Of a stretch of DNA of 64,000 nt, positions 35,074 through 43,857 are shown in pieces. This stretch comes from Desulfogranum marinum. GTDB lineage: Bacteria > Desulfobacterota > Desulfobulbia > Desulfobulbales > Desulfobulbaceae. The stretch is from positions 1 through 64,000 of the forward strand of contig NZ_JAFFQD010000024.1 of NCBI RefSeq assembly GCF_016918565.1. Direction: 5' to 3'. The stretch's first letter is position 1. Each line of letters opens with the position of its first letter. The notes below the pieces were generated by a model. It saw nothing but the letters and a program-made list of their open reading frames with translations. It was not told the DNA's origin and made no database searches. A program made the position numbers and the translations under genes.

Positions 35074-35457
35074 TCGAACCGAGAGTCATGGCTTCGACTT
35101 GATCATGGGTGACATACAAGGTTGTTTTGCCCAGTTTTCTTTGTAACAGGGAGATTTCAGCCATGATCTGCGCACGCTGTTTCGCGTCAAGGTTTGACAA
35201 GGGTTCGTTCAAAAGAAAAACCGTTGGATTCCTTACAAGGGCCCGTCCCATGGCGACACGTTGCCGTTGATCAGGATTTTTCCATCGGTCACATTTTCAA
35301 GTCCGACCAGTAAGCGGAGTGCTGTTGACTTGCCGTACCCTGATGGTGCAATCAGGACGACAAGTTCTCCATCGCTTATTTTCAGTTCGAAATCTTTGAG
35401 CGCCAGGGTGTCGTCGGGATACCTCTTTGTTACCTTTTGAAAATCTAGCGTAGCCAC
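35063..35457 (-). pseudogene. Wrecked sugar ABC transporter ATPase (UgpC/MalK type)
   Basis: The N-terminal part (from 35457) reads [20 protein letters not shown] and reaches Walker A (APSGYGKST) and ILINGN. The frame then jumps to the segment after the signature motif, [31 protein letters not shown], and on to the H-loop [12 protein letters not shown], where it ends. Walker A also reads APSGYGKS instead of GPSGCGKS. Roughly 85-90 codons holding the Q-loop and the start of the LSGGQ signature are gone, the join is out of frame, and the C-terminal regulatory domain is absent. The remaining 3' end abuts, and slightly overlaps, the IorB-like gene. Confidence 0.88.
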
Positions 35458-35603
35458 AGTCAGCCTTTTATTTTTTACCTCAAAATGTTTTTGCGTTGAA
35501 TATGTACCCTGCAGGCAATAATGATATTTAAAGGTAGATTCTAGAAAGGAACGATATTCGGCGACTCACATTTTTGGGACTTTTCATCCAAAGGGAGGTC
35601 AGA

Positions 35604-36884
35604 ATGCGGAATCTTTGTTCGAGCTGCCAAATCTGTTTTGCTTTACTTTTCTTATTCGCACCCACTGTTCATGGTGGTGAACTTTATTCAACCCAACAAT
35701 ACCTGACTGGTGACTGGGGCGGGAAACGGACTAAACTCAATGAGGCAGGGGTCCATATCGGTCTCAGTTACACGGCTGAGCCTGCCGCTTCTGTTTCCGG
35801 AGGCTTTGAGCAGGAGAGCACCTACCTGCATAACATCAATGCCGAGCTCAAGCTGGATCTCACCAAATTAATCAGTCTGCCCAAGACCCGATTCCTGGCA
35901 AAATACTCAAGCAGGAGTGGGGATAACCTGTCTGAAGATTATGTAGTTCCGGCTGCAACTGAAGATGGGCGGTACATCTACGGCGAATATTACAACAAAA
36001 GCCAGGAGGCTTTTGGCGGTCAGACCACTAAGCTTGTCAATTTTCAATTCACAACCCAGTTTACCGAGGACCTGTCTCTGGATTACGGGCGACTGGTGAT
36101 GAATGATCTTTTCCTCCGTTCGGATCTGTACTGCAATTTCATGAACAACGCGATATGCGGTAGCCCCAAAGGGGTCTTCACCCCGTATTCTCTCAACGCC
36201 TACCCAGATGCCACCGCAGGTGTTCATGCCGGTTATAAGATTGGAGAAAAGGTGCAGATAAAGGCCGGTGTGTTTGACGGAGGCTGGACTGAGCAGGACA
36301 AGAACGGCTGGGACTGGACCCTGGGCGAAAATGGGATGGCCATAGCTGCTGAACTCCAGTTTTATTTTCATCGAGATGCTCAAGCAGGGGTCGACGATGT
36401 CGTCAAGATAGGGTTGAATCATCATACCGGTGATTTTCAGGCCTTTGATTCCGATGAAATTTTTGAAGGACAGACATCTTTCTGGGTACTTAGCGACTGG
36501 ATGCTCTACCGCGAGGAAAGTGCTGATGACCAGGGCCTTGCGGCTTTCGGGTCAATAGTTTTGAACACGGATGATGAAATATCAGCGCTTCCGATGAGTA
36601 TTAGTGCCGGCTGTATCTATAGGGGGTTGATTCCGACCAGGGACAGGGACAAGCTAGGGTTAATGCTCACCTACGCTGAACACTCGGATTTCAATACCTA
36701 TACACATGATTTCGTTGGTGAAAAGGAAAGAGGCAACGAGACCCTTGTGGAACTTACCTATAATATGGTTCTCGGGTATGGCCTGGAACTGATGCCTTCT
36801 ATCCAATATATTTTGAATCCCAATGGTTCCAAAGATTTTTCCAATGTGACTGTGCTGGGCCTTAAACTCAATGTCAACCTCTAG
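35604..36884 (+). CDS. OprB-type carbohydrate-selective porin
   Basis: A 426-residue outer-membrane protein. The signal peptide contains ICFALLFLFAPTVHG. The mature start YLTGDWGGKRTKLNEAGVHIGLSYTAE is the OprB signature. The rest is a beta-barrel with alternating polar and hydrophobic strands and a terminal aromatic/hydrophobic strand (VTVLGLKLNVNL). It admits sugars to the periplasm. The ATG at 35604 has GGGAGG upstream; an ATG at 35574 has none. Its neighbours are a sugar ABC ATPase remnant and PTS genes, so it belongs to a sugar-uptake group. Its stop codon touches the end of a MITE. Confidence 0.9.
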   Translation: MRNLCSSCQICFALLFLFAPTVHGGELYSTQQYLTGDWGGKRTKLNEAGVHIGLSYTAEPAASVSGGFEQESTYLHNINAELKLDLTKLISLPKTRFLAKYSSRSGDNLSEDYVVPAATEDGRYIYGEYYNKSQEAFGGQTTKLVNFQFTTQFTEDLSLDYGRLVMNDLFLRSDLYCNFMNNAICGSPKGVFTPYSLNAYPDATAGVHAGYKIGEKVQIKAGVFDGGWTEQDKNGWDWTLGENGMAIAAELQFYFHRDAQAGVDDVVKIGLNHHTGDFQAFDSDEIFEGQTSFWVLSDWMLYREESADDQGLAAFGSIVLNTDDEISALPMSISAGCIYRGLIPTRDRDKLGLMLTYAEHSDFNTYTHDFVGEKERGNETLVELTYNMVLGYGLELMPSIQYILNPNGSKDFSNVTVLGLKLNVNL

Positions 36885-37134
36885 CCCGGATTTCTCATCA
36901 GTGAAGTTTTTCGCAGATCGAGGCGCAGGACATGCAGCAGGTAAGCGTAGACTCCGATAGTAAGCTACCGCAAATGGCCTGCAACAAAGAGTCTGCGGAA
37001 AAATCCGCTGACCCGGAGGGTGAGTTTTTTGATTATCGACGAAAAAAACAGTCTGTTTATTTAGCGCTACCGTATTTTCTATAAATATCAAAAAGTTAAG
37101 TCGAAGATCAGAAAACTCATGAGAAATCCGGGCT
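36883..37134. mobile_element. 252-bp MITE-like element, copy A
   Basis: The ends are perfect 16-bp inverted repeats, AGCCCGGATTTCTCAT (36883-36898) and ATGAGAAATCCGGGCT (37119-37134). Internal arms include TTTTTCGCAGA (36907-36917) with TCTGCGGAAAAA (36992-37003), and the shared motif GGTAAGCGTAGACTCCGATA begins at 36940. There is no open frame. A diverged copy lies at 59287-59521. The left end reaches the oprB stop codon, and the right end is 30 nt from the PTS gene start, so it may supply terminator or leader functions. Confidence 0.8.
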
Positions 37135-37164
37135 GATATCCTCAACCTTTAAAGGAAGAGAAAC

Positions 37165-39690
37165 ATGGATAAAGTCATTGTAAAATCACCATTATCTGGA
37201 GTGATATACCCGATCGAGCAGGTTCCCGACCCGGTATTTTCGCAGAAAATGGTTGGAGACGGAATATCGATTGACCCTGTCAACAACGTCCTGGTCGCCC
37301 CCTTTGACGGCACGGTCACTCAAGTGCACAGTGCCTGTCATGCGGTCACTATAACCCACCAGACCGGCCTGGAGGTAATGATGCATATCGGTATCGATAC
37401 CGTTGCCTTGAAGGGTAAGGGCTTTACTGCTCATGTCAAAGAGGGACAAGAGGTAAAGCAGGGGGATGAGTTGATCTCGATAGACATGGATCTTGTGGCG
37501 ACCAGCGCCAAAAGCCTTCTTACCCAGGTTATTCTCACAAACGGTGAGCTTGTGGCCGATGTCGTTAAGGCAAATGGTCTGGCTGAGCATGCTGTTACCG
37601 ATCTGATGACGGTGACCCTGAAGAGAGATACAGGCGATGGAGAAAAAGAGTCCGGCCTGGAGGTGCTGTCAGAGGCATTGGTTGTACCAAACCCAACCGG
37701 TCTCCATGCCCGGCCAGCAGCGGTGCTTGCCGCTCTGGCCAAAAAGTTTGATGCCAGAATCGAGTTGATAAAAGGAGAGGAGCGTGTCAATGCCAAGTCC
37801 GTAGTTGGCATCATGAAACTGAACGTCGCCCATCTCGACAAAATCCAGCTAAGAGCTATTGGCCCAGACTCGGAGTCTGCCGTGGCAGAGATATTGCCAC
37901 AGATCGCAGGTGGCCTTGGCGATGAGGGGACAACTCCCGTCTCCGTACCTGCATCCACGGAACTATCTGAAGACCAGACCATGGTAACAGGGCCCAAAAG
38001 CGGTGATCCGAATCTCTTGCTCGGTGTTGCAGCAGCACCTGGGATTGCTGTGGGTAAAGCTGTCAGGGTGCGTGAAGAGGTCTTTGATTTTGAGGAAGAG
38101 GCCGATGATGCCCATCACGAAAATGTCCGTCTTGACAACGCAATAGAAGAGGCGAAAAACTATCTTGAGGCGCTACAAATAAACCTGCATAAGCAATCAG
38201 ATGGGGCCAAGGCAGCAATCTTTGCTGCCCATCGGGAGATACTTGATGATCCGGACCTGCTGGATATCGCGAGGAGCCTGACAGCAAAGGGAAAAAGCGC
38301 GGAGTATGCCTGGCAGAATGCGTATACCACTCTTGCTGACCAGCTGGCCGTATTGCAAAACGAGATCCTTGCCGGCAGGGCGAATGATCTTCGTGATGTG
38401 GGAAAAAGGGTGTTGCGGATACTAACCGGTAAAGAGCCTGAAGAGTTGCAGCTGCCTGATGTGGCCATACTGGTAGCCGAAGAACTGACCCCATCGTTTA
38501 CCGCTACCATAGACACAACAAAGGTCAAGGGGTTCTGCACGACCACTGGAGGTGCAACTTCGCATGTCGCCATCCTGGCCCGGTCCCTTGATATAGCAGC
38601 CGTGGCCGGGATCGAGGCCGAGGCACTTGAGATACAAGACGGGACCCCGCTCATTCTCAATGGCGGTAAAGGAACGCTGAGGATCAACCCTTCAGATGAG
38701 TTGATCCGGCAAACCCTTGAAGAACAGGCGGCTATGCAGGAGCAGAAGGAAAAGGATCTTGCGGCGGCAGGTGAAGCGGCAGTCACCACCGATGGGAAGA
38801 GGATGGAGGTTGTCGCCAATATCGGTGGGGTTGAAGAGGCGAGGGAATCGATAACCCTTGGCGGGGAAGGGGTCGGACTTCTCCGCTCGGAGTTTTTATT
38901 TCTTAAGAGAACCACTGCACCGACCGAGGACGAGCAGTATGAGGTGTATCGGGATGTCCTGCTTGCTCTTGAAGGTCGCCCCCTTATTGTTCGGACCCTG
39001 GATGTGGGCGGCGACAAGCCACTTCCATACCTGCCCATGCCGGTTGAGGAAAACCCTTTTCTCGGGCAACGAGGTATCCGTATCGGACTGGAGCGGCCTG
39101 AAATTTTCCGGGTCCAGGCCCGGGCAATCCTGCGAGCCGGAGCGTATGGCAAGATACGGATCATGTTTCCGATGATTGCAACCATACAAGAGTTTCGCGA
39201 AGCCAGGCAGATGTTGGAGGTAGAGCGGGAAAAACTCGGAGTCGCGCCAATCGAGGTCGGCATCATGGTCGAAGTTCCGTCCACCGCTGTGATGGCTGAA
39301 CAGTTTGCAAAAGAGGTTGATTTCTTTTCGGTCGGTACCAATGACCTGACCCAGTACTGTCTGGCCATGGATCGGGGACATCCTAAACTTGCATCCAAGG
39401 TGGATGGTATGGACCCATCTGTCCTTAGAATGATCCGGCAGGCGGCAGAAGGGGCTCATAGTCAGGGGAAGTGGATTGGAGTCTGCGGTGGCCTGGCCTC
39501 TGATCCCGATGCCGTACCAATACTTATCGGACTGGGGGTTGATGAACTTTCAGTATCCGTACCCGCCCTGCCTTCAATCAAGGCGGAAGTTCGAAACTGG
39601 TCGGAGAGCGATTGTCGTAAGTTGGCTGAGGATGGTATTCACTGTGTTTCCAGTTCAGAGGTGCGCGAACTGGTAGGAAATGCGAGGTGA
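37165..39690 (+). CDS. Fused PTS phosphotransferase EIIA(Glc)-HPr-EI
   Basis: An 841-residue cytoplasmic phosphorelay protein. The EIIA-Glc domain is residues 1-150, with histidines in [13 protein letters not shown] and [14 protein letters not shown]. HPr is about 170-260, with [11 protein letters not shown] as active site and [11 protein letters not shown]. Enzyme I is about 285-841, with phospho-His in [22 protein letters not shown], and the PEP site [14 protein letters not shown]. It takes phosphate from PEP and delivers it to the EIIB domain of the adjacent permease, so the pair is a complete PTS. The ATG at 37165 has GGAAGAG upstream. Confidence 0.95.
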   Translation: MDKVIVKSPLSGVIYPIEQVPDPVFSQKMVGDGISIDPVNNVLVAPFDGTVTQVHSACHAVTITHQTGLEVMMHIGIDTVALKGKGFTAHVKEGQEVKQGDELISIDMDLVATSAKSLLTQVILTNGELVADVVKANGLAEHAVTDLMTVTLKRDTGDGEKESGLEVLSEALVVPNPTGLHARPAAVLAALAKKFDARIELIKGEERVNAKSVVGIMKLNVAHLDKIQLRAIGPDSESAVAEILPQIAGGLGDEGTTPVSVPASTELSEDQTMVTGPKSGDPNLLLGVAAAPGIAVGKAVRVREEVFDFEEEADDAHHENVRLDNAIEEAKNYLEALQINLHKQSDGAKAAIFAAHREILDDPDLLDIARSLTAKGKSAEYAWQNAYTTLADQLAVLQNEILAGRANDLRDVGKRVLRILTGKEPEELQLPDVAILVAEELTPSFTATIDTTKVKGFCTTTGGATSHVAILARSLDIAAVAGIEAEALEIQDGTPLILNGGKGTLRINPSDELIRQTLEEQAAMQEQKEKDLAAAGEAAVTTDGKRMEVVANIGGVEEARESITLGGEGVGLLRSEFLFLKRTTAPTEDEQYEVYRDVLLALEGRPLIVRTLDVGGDKPLPYLPMPVEENPFLGQRGIRIGLERPEIFRVQARAILRAGAYGKIRIMFPMIATIQEFREARQMLEVEREKLGVAPIEVGIMVEVPSTAVMAEQFAKEVDFFSVGTNDLTQYCLAMDRGHPKLASKVDGMDPSVLRMIRQAAEGAHSQGKWIGVCGGLASDPDAVPILIGLGVDELSVSVPALPSIKAEVRNWSESDCRKLAEDGIHCVSSSEVRELVGNAR

Positions 39691-39694
39691 TGGC

Positions 39695-41479
39695 ATGATA
39701 AAGAGTATGTGGAATCAGGCGTTCGCTTTTCTGCAGAAAATAGGAAAATCACTTATGCTGCCGGTTGCCATTTTACCGGCAGCCGGTATCCTTCTTGGCG
39801 TGGGGAGCGCTGAATTTTCAATCTTTCCTGAAATTGTCAACTCCATGATGGCAGCCGCCGGGGGTGCAATTTTCGGCAACCTGGCCCTTTTGTTTGCTAT
39901 TGGCGTTGCCCTGGGATTGACAAAGAATGATGGTGTGTCCGCATTATCGGCTGCGGTTGGGTATGCGGTGATGGTTGCGACAATGGGGGTAGCCGCAGGT
40001 CTACTTGGGTTGGAGACGCGATCCGTACTCGGTATGGACTCCATTGATACCGGTGTATTTGGTGGGATATTGGTTGGTGGCCTGGCTGCTTTTCTGTTCA
40101 ATAAATACTATCGTATATCCCTCCCTTCATATCTTGGCTTTTTTGCCGGCAAACGATTTGTGCCGATTGCCACCTCCTTTGCAGCCATATTGCTTGGCGT
40201 TGTGCTCAGCTTTATCTGGCCCCCTGTTCAACATGGCATTGATGCGTTTTCCGAGTTTGCCTCGACCGGTAATACCACCCTGGCAGTTGGGATCTACGGG
40301 TTCGTGGAGCGGCTGCTGATTCCCTTTGGGTTACATCATATCTGGAATGTTCCTTTTTTCTTTGAACTGGGGAGTTTCACCACTCCGGACGGAGAGGTCG
40401 TACGGGGAGTTCTGAATCGATTTTTTGCAGGGGATCGTCAGGCAGGAATCTTGGCTGGTGGTTTTGTGTTCAAGATGTTTGGTCTGCCTGCTGCAGCACT
40501 TGCCATATATCACACGGCAAAATCTGAAAACAAGGTAAAGACAGGGAGTATTATGCTGTCAGCCGCTCTTACCTCCTTTCTCACGGGTATCACCGAGCCC
40601 CTTGAGTTTGCTTTCATGTTTCTTGCACCGCTGCTTTATCTGTTTCATGCGGTACTGGTCTCAGTTGCTTTTGTCGTGACCTACCTGCTGGATGTGCGCA
40701 TGGGATATTCATTTTCCCATGGTCTGATTGACTATCTTTTGTTTTATGCCATCAATATAAAGCCCTGGATGATCCTTATCCTGGGACCGATTTTCGGCGG
40801 TATCTATTATGTGGTATTTAGGCTGGCCATCACCATGTTGGATCTGAAAACACCGGGAAGGGAAGACGCCGAGGCCGATGCGGATGAGGCGCGAAATGTA
40901 GCCGCAGATACTATGGCAAAGCAGCTGGTCCTCGCCTTTGGCGGTAAATCGAATATTGTTAGTCTTGATGCCTGTATCACCAGACTGCGGGTGGAAGTAA
41001 ACGATATCACCAAGTCCAACCCGGATAAGTTAAAAGCACTTGGAGCAGCAGGGGTTGTCACTGTAGGAACAGGCCTCCAGGCTATTTTTGGGACCAGGTC
41101 GGAAAACCTGATGACCGATATGCTACTGTATCTTGAGACAGCAGGTGATGATGCCGAGCTGACAGACCAAGAAATGCCCTCTGAAATCTCCTACAAGGAG
41201 GATGCGGTCCGACCTAAACTGCGAGATCAAAATGCGCCGCAGAAAGTTGCCGAGTGGCTGAGTGCCCTCGGCGGAGTGGAAAATGTAGGAATGGTTGAAG
41301 CCTGTGCGCAGACAAGGCTGAGAATACGTATCAAGGATTTCACCAAAGTCAATCAACAAGCCCTGTTGCAAAAAGGGGTCGAGGCGATTGTTCCCATTGA
41401 TGATACTCTCGTTCATCTGCTGACTGGGTTGAATGCAGACCAGTATGCAGCGGAGATGGGCGCTCAGGTAGCTGGGTAA
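39695..41479 (+). CDS. ptsG: PTS permease EIIC-EIIB-EIIB, PtsG (glucose) type
   Basis: A 594-residue membrane permease. The EIIC domain (about 1-385) has roughly ten hydrophobic segments with [17 protein letters not shown] and [20 protein letters not shown], closest to glucose-type PtsG; N-acetylglucosamine cannot be excluded. The first EIIB (about 410-490) has the phosphocysteine motif [13 protein letters not shown] and [14 protein letters not shown] second EIIB-like domain (about 515-590) reads [16 protein letters not shown], retaining the cysteine but losing the FGT-type loop. The ATG at 39695 (GAGGTG upstream) lies 4 nt after the fused EIIA-HPr-EI gene. Confidence 0.9.
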   Translation: MIKSMWNQAFAFLQKIGKSLMLPVAILPAAGILLGVGSAEFSIFPEIVNSMMAAAGGAIFGNLALLFAIGVALGLTKNDGVSALSAAVGYAVMVATMGVAAGLLGLETRSVLGMDSIDTGVFGGILVGGLAAFLFNKYYRISLPSYLGFFAGKRFVPIATSFAAILLGVVLSFIWPPVQHGIDAFSEFASTGNTTLAVGIYGFVERLLIPFGLHHIWNVPFFFELGSFTTPDGEVVRGVLNRFFAGDRQAGILAGGFVFKMFGLPAAALAIYHTAKSENKVKTGSIMLSAALTSFLTGITEPLEFAFMFLAPLLYLFHAVLVSVAFVVTYLLDVRMGYSFSHGLIDYLLFYAINIKPWMILILGPIFGGIYYVVFRLAITMLDLKTPGREDAEADADEARNVAADTMAKQLVLAFGGKSNIVSLDACITRLRVEVNDITKSNPDKLKALGAAGVVTVGTGLQAIFGTRSENLMTDMLLYLETAGDDAELTDQEMPSEISYKEDAVRPKLRDQNAPQKVAEWLSALGGVENVGMVEACAQTRLRIRIKDFTKVNQQALLQKGVEAIVPIDDTLVHLLTGLNADQYAAEMGAQVAG

Positions 41480-41506
41480 TAGGAATTTGTCATCAGTAGA
41501 GTCTTG

Positions 41507-41551
41507 CACAGGCGGGAGGTGAGCATGGAGGTTACCCCAAACCTGCCTGTG
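41507..41551 (+). terminator. Hairpin after the PTS operon
   Basis: CACAGGCGGG and CCTGCCTGTG pair as an imperfect stem 28 nt after the ptsG stop. No clear T run follows, so it may be a processing hairpin or weak terminator. Confidence 0.4.
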
Positions 41552-41639
41552 ACAGGACGTTTGTTAATTTAATAGCAGGAATTCTTTTTCTGGTAGTTCA
41601 AATTGACCAGCCAAAGGCTTGGGCTGTTTACAGTTCTAC

Positions 41640-42215
41640 TTTGTCCTGAACAATGCTTATTCGTACTGGTGAGTACTTGCCCACAAGATCACCACCGGGC
41701 ATAGTTACGGTCTGTTCGGTGAAGCTTGCTTCCGGCCAATCAATGTCTGGATGTTTATGATATGTCATGCAGCCAATCCGGTGATTTTCCCACATCCTAT
41801 AGAAAAAAGCAGGGCTGTATCCTTCCCGATCAAAAACTAAAAAAAAGACAGAGAAACGGTTTGTTGTCTAATTATTCTGCGGTTGGCTGGTTGGGGATAT
41901 CTTTTAACAGGCGAGGTACAATGTCTTTTTCCAGGGTTTTTGTCAGGCCTGGATCTATGGCTTTTTCTACCATGAAAAATGAGCGTCCAGTGGCATCGTT
42001 CACCCAATAGTCACTGGTGCCGCACAGGCACAACCGTTCACGTGAGACATATCAACTTGCCGACAACTCCCTGCCAATACAAGTTGTGCACTATTAAAGC
42101 GAAACATTCGCTGATCATTGGCTGGGTGAGTGTAGATATGTACACCACCATGTAATAGGTCCAGCTGTCATCTTCGCTCACGACACTGATCAGATGATTA
42201 ATTGCAGTTGCGCCG
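41640..42215 (-). pseudogene. Decayed transposase-like gene
   Basis: Minus-strand fragments in order are: HIYTHPANDQRMFRFNSAQ (N-terminal part, about 42165-42110); YVSRERLCLCGTSDYWVND (about 42045-41995); DIVPRLLKDIPNQP; and, in another frame, VFDREGYSPAFFYRMWENHR then IGCMTYHKHPDIDWPEASF (about 41845-41720). There are in-frame stops (a TGA before YVSRER and a TAA after NQPTAE), a frame shift at a run of eight T residues near 41847, and an apparent internal deletion after the N-terminal part. The blocks match my recollection of a large transposase-like family; the exact family is not assigned. Confidence 0.65.
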
Positions 42216-42625
42216 GGAGATATAAATGGTCATGTTTGCTGAGCAATGGGGTGAAAAAGAGCTATAGCGTCAAATCAAGAGGTCTAAACTTTCAATTGGG
42301 CTAAATGTGTAGAAAGAGCAAGAAACACATCTTTGCCGGACCAATAGATGCCACAAAGACTATTGACCTGAAATATTTTCGACTATTTTTTGTCCCCTCT
42401 TGAGACATTTCTTGGCTGCTACTCGTAATATATTTTCCACTTAGCAGCTTGTTCAAATCCTCCAAGCCTCTTTCCTGCTCACACTTCGCTAATTCCCAAG
42501 TACAAATTATCCCTTGTTGAGGATTGGTGGTAATCAAATATTTATTTGAAATAACAACTAAAAGAAGATAGATTGTAAAGAGTTGATGATTGATTGGAAG
42601 AAGAATTTGTAAGAGTTAGGATTTG
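42216..42625. other. AT-rich intergenic stretch, no gene recognised
   Basis: Between the transposase remnant and the TRAP promoter nothing codes convincingly. A minus-strand frame at 42301-42537 has no ribosome-binding site and no recognisable motif. This is probably debris between the PTS operon and the transferred TRAP operon. Confidence 0.5.
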
Positions 42626-42655
42626 TTTACAAAATAATGCCCTATCGCTTATTAT
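42626..42655 (+). promoter_or_regulatory. Promoter candidate of the TAXI-TRAP operon
   Basis: TTTACA (42626-42631), then 18 nt, then TATTAT (42650-42655), or TTATTA with a 17-nt spacer. It lies 63 nt upstream of the solute-binding-protein start. Confidence 0.5.
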
Positions 42656-42657
42656 CA

Positions 42658-42671
42658 GTGACAAATGTCAC
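42658..42671. promoter_or_regulatory. Palindromic operator candidate of the TAXI-TRAP operon
   Basis: GTGACAAATGTCAC is a perfect 6+6 palindrome with a 2-nt centre, placed 2 nt after the -10 box and so over the expected transcription start. The TGAC-N4-GTCA form is compatible with a Crp/FNR-family site acting as a repressor site. The regulator is not in the window. Confidence 0.45.
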
Positions 42672-42717
42672 AGTTAAGCCTCACTCTCAACAACCCAAAG
42701 CTAGGAGGATGTCACAA

Positions 42718-43680
42718 ATGAAACAGATCGTTAAAATTTCAACCCTGCTTATCGTAACAACCCTCGTCTTCACTATGCCCGCAATGGCCAAGCTTTACGT
42801 CTTTGGTGGCGGCCCAGCCGGTGGTACCTTTCAGACCGTCGCCAACGCTGTTCAGGTTTACGGGCCGATTAAAGATCTGGCCAAAGATGGAGTCACCATC
42901 AAAACCCAGTCGTCAGGTGGCTCGATCGCCAATTTGCGTAACGTCGACAAAGGCAAAGTTGCCTTCGGCACTGTCTACTCCGGCCATGTTTACCTTGGCG
43001 CTAACGGCCTGCTGAAGAACGACACGAAAAAATACCAAAATGTTCAGGCTGTTGCTTTCCTTTATGGTGCTCCGGCACAACTGGTGGTCAAAAAAGGATC
43101 CGGTATCAAGTCAACCAAGGATCTGGTCGGCAAAAAGGTCGGCGTCGGTAACGCTGGTTCTGGAGCCTTCGCCAACTGCGAGCTCTTCTTCACCCACATG
43201 GGCGTATGGGACAAGGTTGAGCGCAACGCCATGGGCTACAACGATGCTGCTGCCGCTTTCGGCAATAACCAACTTGATGCTTTCTGGCTGTTCACCGCTT
43301 TTCCATCCGGCGCTATCATTATGGCTGCCCAGACCAACGACATCGAGTTGATTGATCTTGGTGCCGATGCCACTGCTTCCGGTTTCTATGACAAGTATCC
43401 CTACTTCGGCAAAATTAAAGTGCCGGCTGGCACCTACAAAGGTATTGAAGCCGACGTACCATCCTTCCAGGACTCGGCTCTTTGGGTTGCCAACAAAGAC
43501 GTTCCAGAAGACGTCGTTTACAACATGCTCAAAGCAATCTTCACCGACGAAGGCCTGGCACACATGGTCGCTCAGAAGAAAACCTTCAAGGCCATGGCCG
43601 TTAAAAAAGGTGCTGACGGCATCGTTACTCCGATGCATCCAGGTGCTACCAAGTTCTGGAAAGAAAAAGGCGTGCTCTAA
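42718..43680 (+). CDS. TRAP transporter solute-binding protein, TAXI family
   Basis: A 320-residue periplasmic binding protein. The signal peptide is MKQIVKISTLLIVTTLVFTMPAMA. GGGPAGGTFQTVANAV at the mature start is the TAXI-family ligand loop, and KKVGVGNAGSGAFANCELFF is typical of the hinge region. Known TAXI ligands include glutamate and alpha-ketoglutarate, but the ligand here is unknown. The ATG at 42718 has AGGAGG 10 nt upstream. Codons end in C far more often than in neighbouring genes, consistent with high expression or foreign origin. Confidence 0.93.
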   Translation: MKQIVKISTLLIVTTLVFTMPAMAKLYVFGGGPAGGTFQTVANAVQVYGPIKDLAKDGVTIKTQSSGGSIANLRNVDKGKVAFGTVYSGHVYLGANGLLKNDTKKYQNVQAVAFLYGAPAQLVVKKGSGIKSTKDLVGKKVGVGNAGSGAFANCELFFTHMGVWDKVERNAMGYNDAAAAFGNNQLDAFWLFTAFPSGAIIMAAQTNDIELIDLGADATASGFYDKYPYFGKIKVPAGTYKGIEADVPSFQDSALWVANKDVPEDVVYNMLKAIFTDEGLAHMVAQKKTFKAMAVKKGADGIVTPMHPGATKFWKEKGVL

Positions 43681-43705
43681 TATCGCTGTCTGAGAACAAT
43701 GTACT

Positions 43706-43732
43706 CGGGGCAGGGGATCCCCCTCTGCCCCG
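43706..43732 (+). terminator. Hairpin between TRAP binding protein and permease genes
   Basis: CGGGGCAG and CTGCCCCG form an 8-bp GC stem around an 11-nt loop, 25 nt after the binding-protein stop. With no T run it looks more like a stabilising or attenuating hairpin that keeps the binding protein more abundant than the permease. Confidence 0.5.
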
Positions 43733-43857
43733 AAGTTTGCAAACAGTGTAAATTGAGAATATTGGGAACAGGCAGCAGCGAATAATTCGCCCCGATTTTA
43801 TCCCCGGCTTCGTGTTCCCCATAGTATCGTCAACCTTTAATGATCCAGAGGTGTTCT

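Noticed and set aside
36883-37134. Treating the PTS leader as a riboswitch
   Set aside because: Perfect terminal inverted repeats and a second copy at 59 kb next to an unrelated gene identify it as a mobile repeat.
37431-37997. A 188-codon minus-strand frame opposite the EIIA/HPr region
   Set aside because: Shadow of the real gene; Ser/Thr-rich composition and no start signal.
38160-39398. A 412-codon open frame on the minus strand opposite the PTS Enzyme I region
   Set aside because: It is antisense to an intact, well-conserved EI domain, is Ser/Ala/Arg-rich as expected from reversed GC-rich codons, and has no motif or ribosome-binding site.
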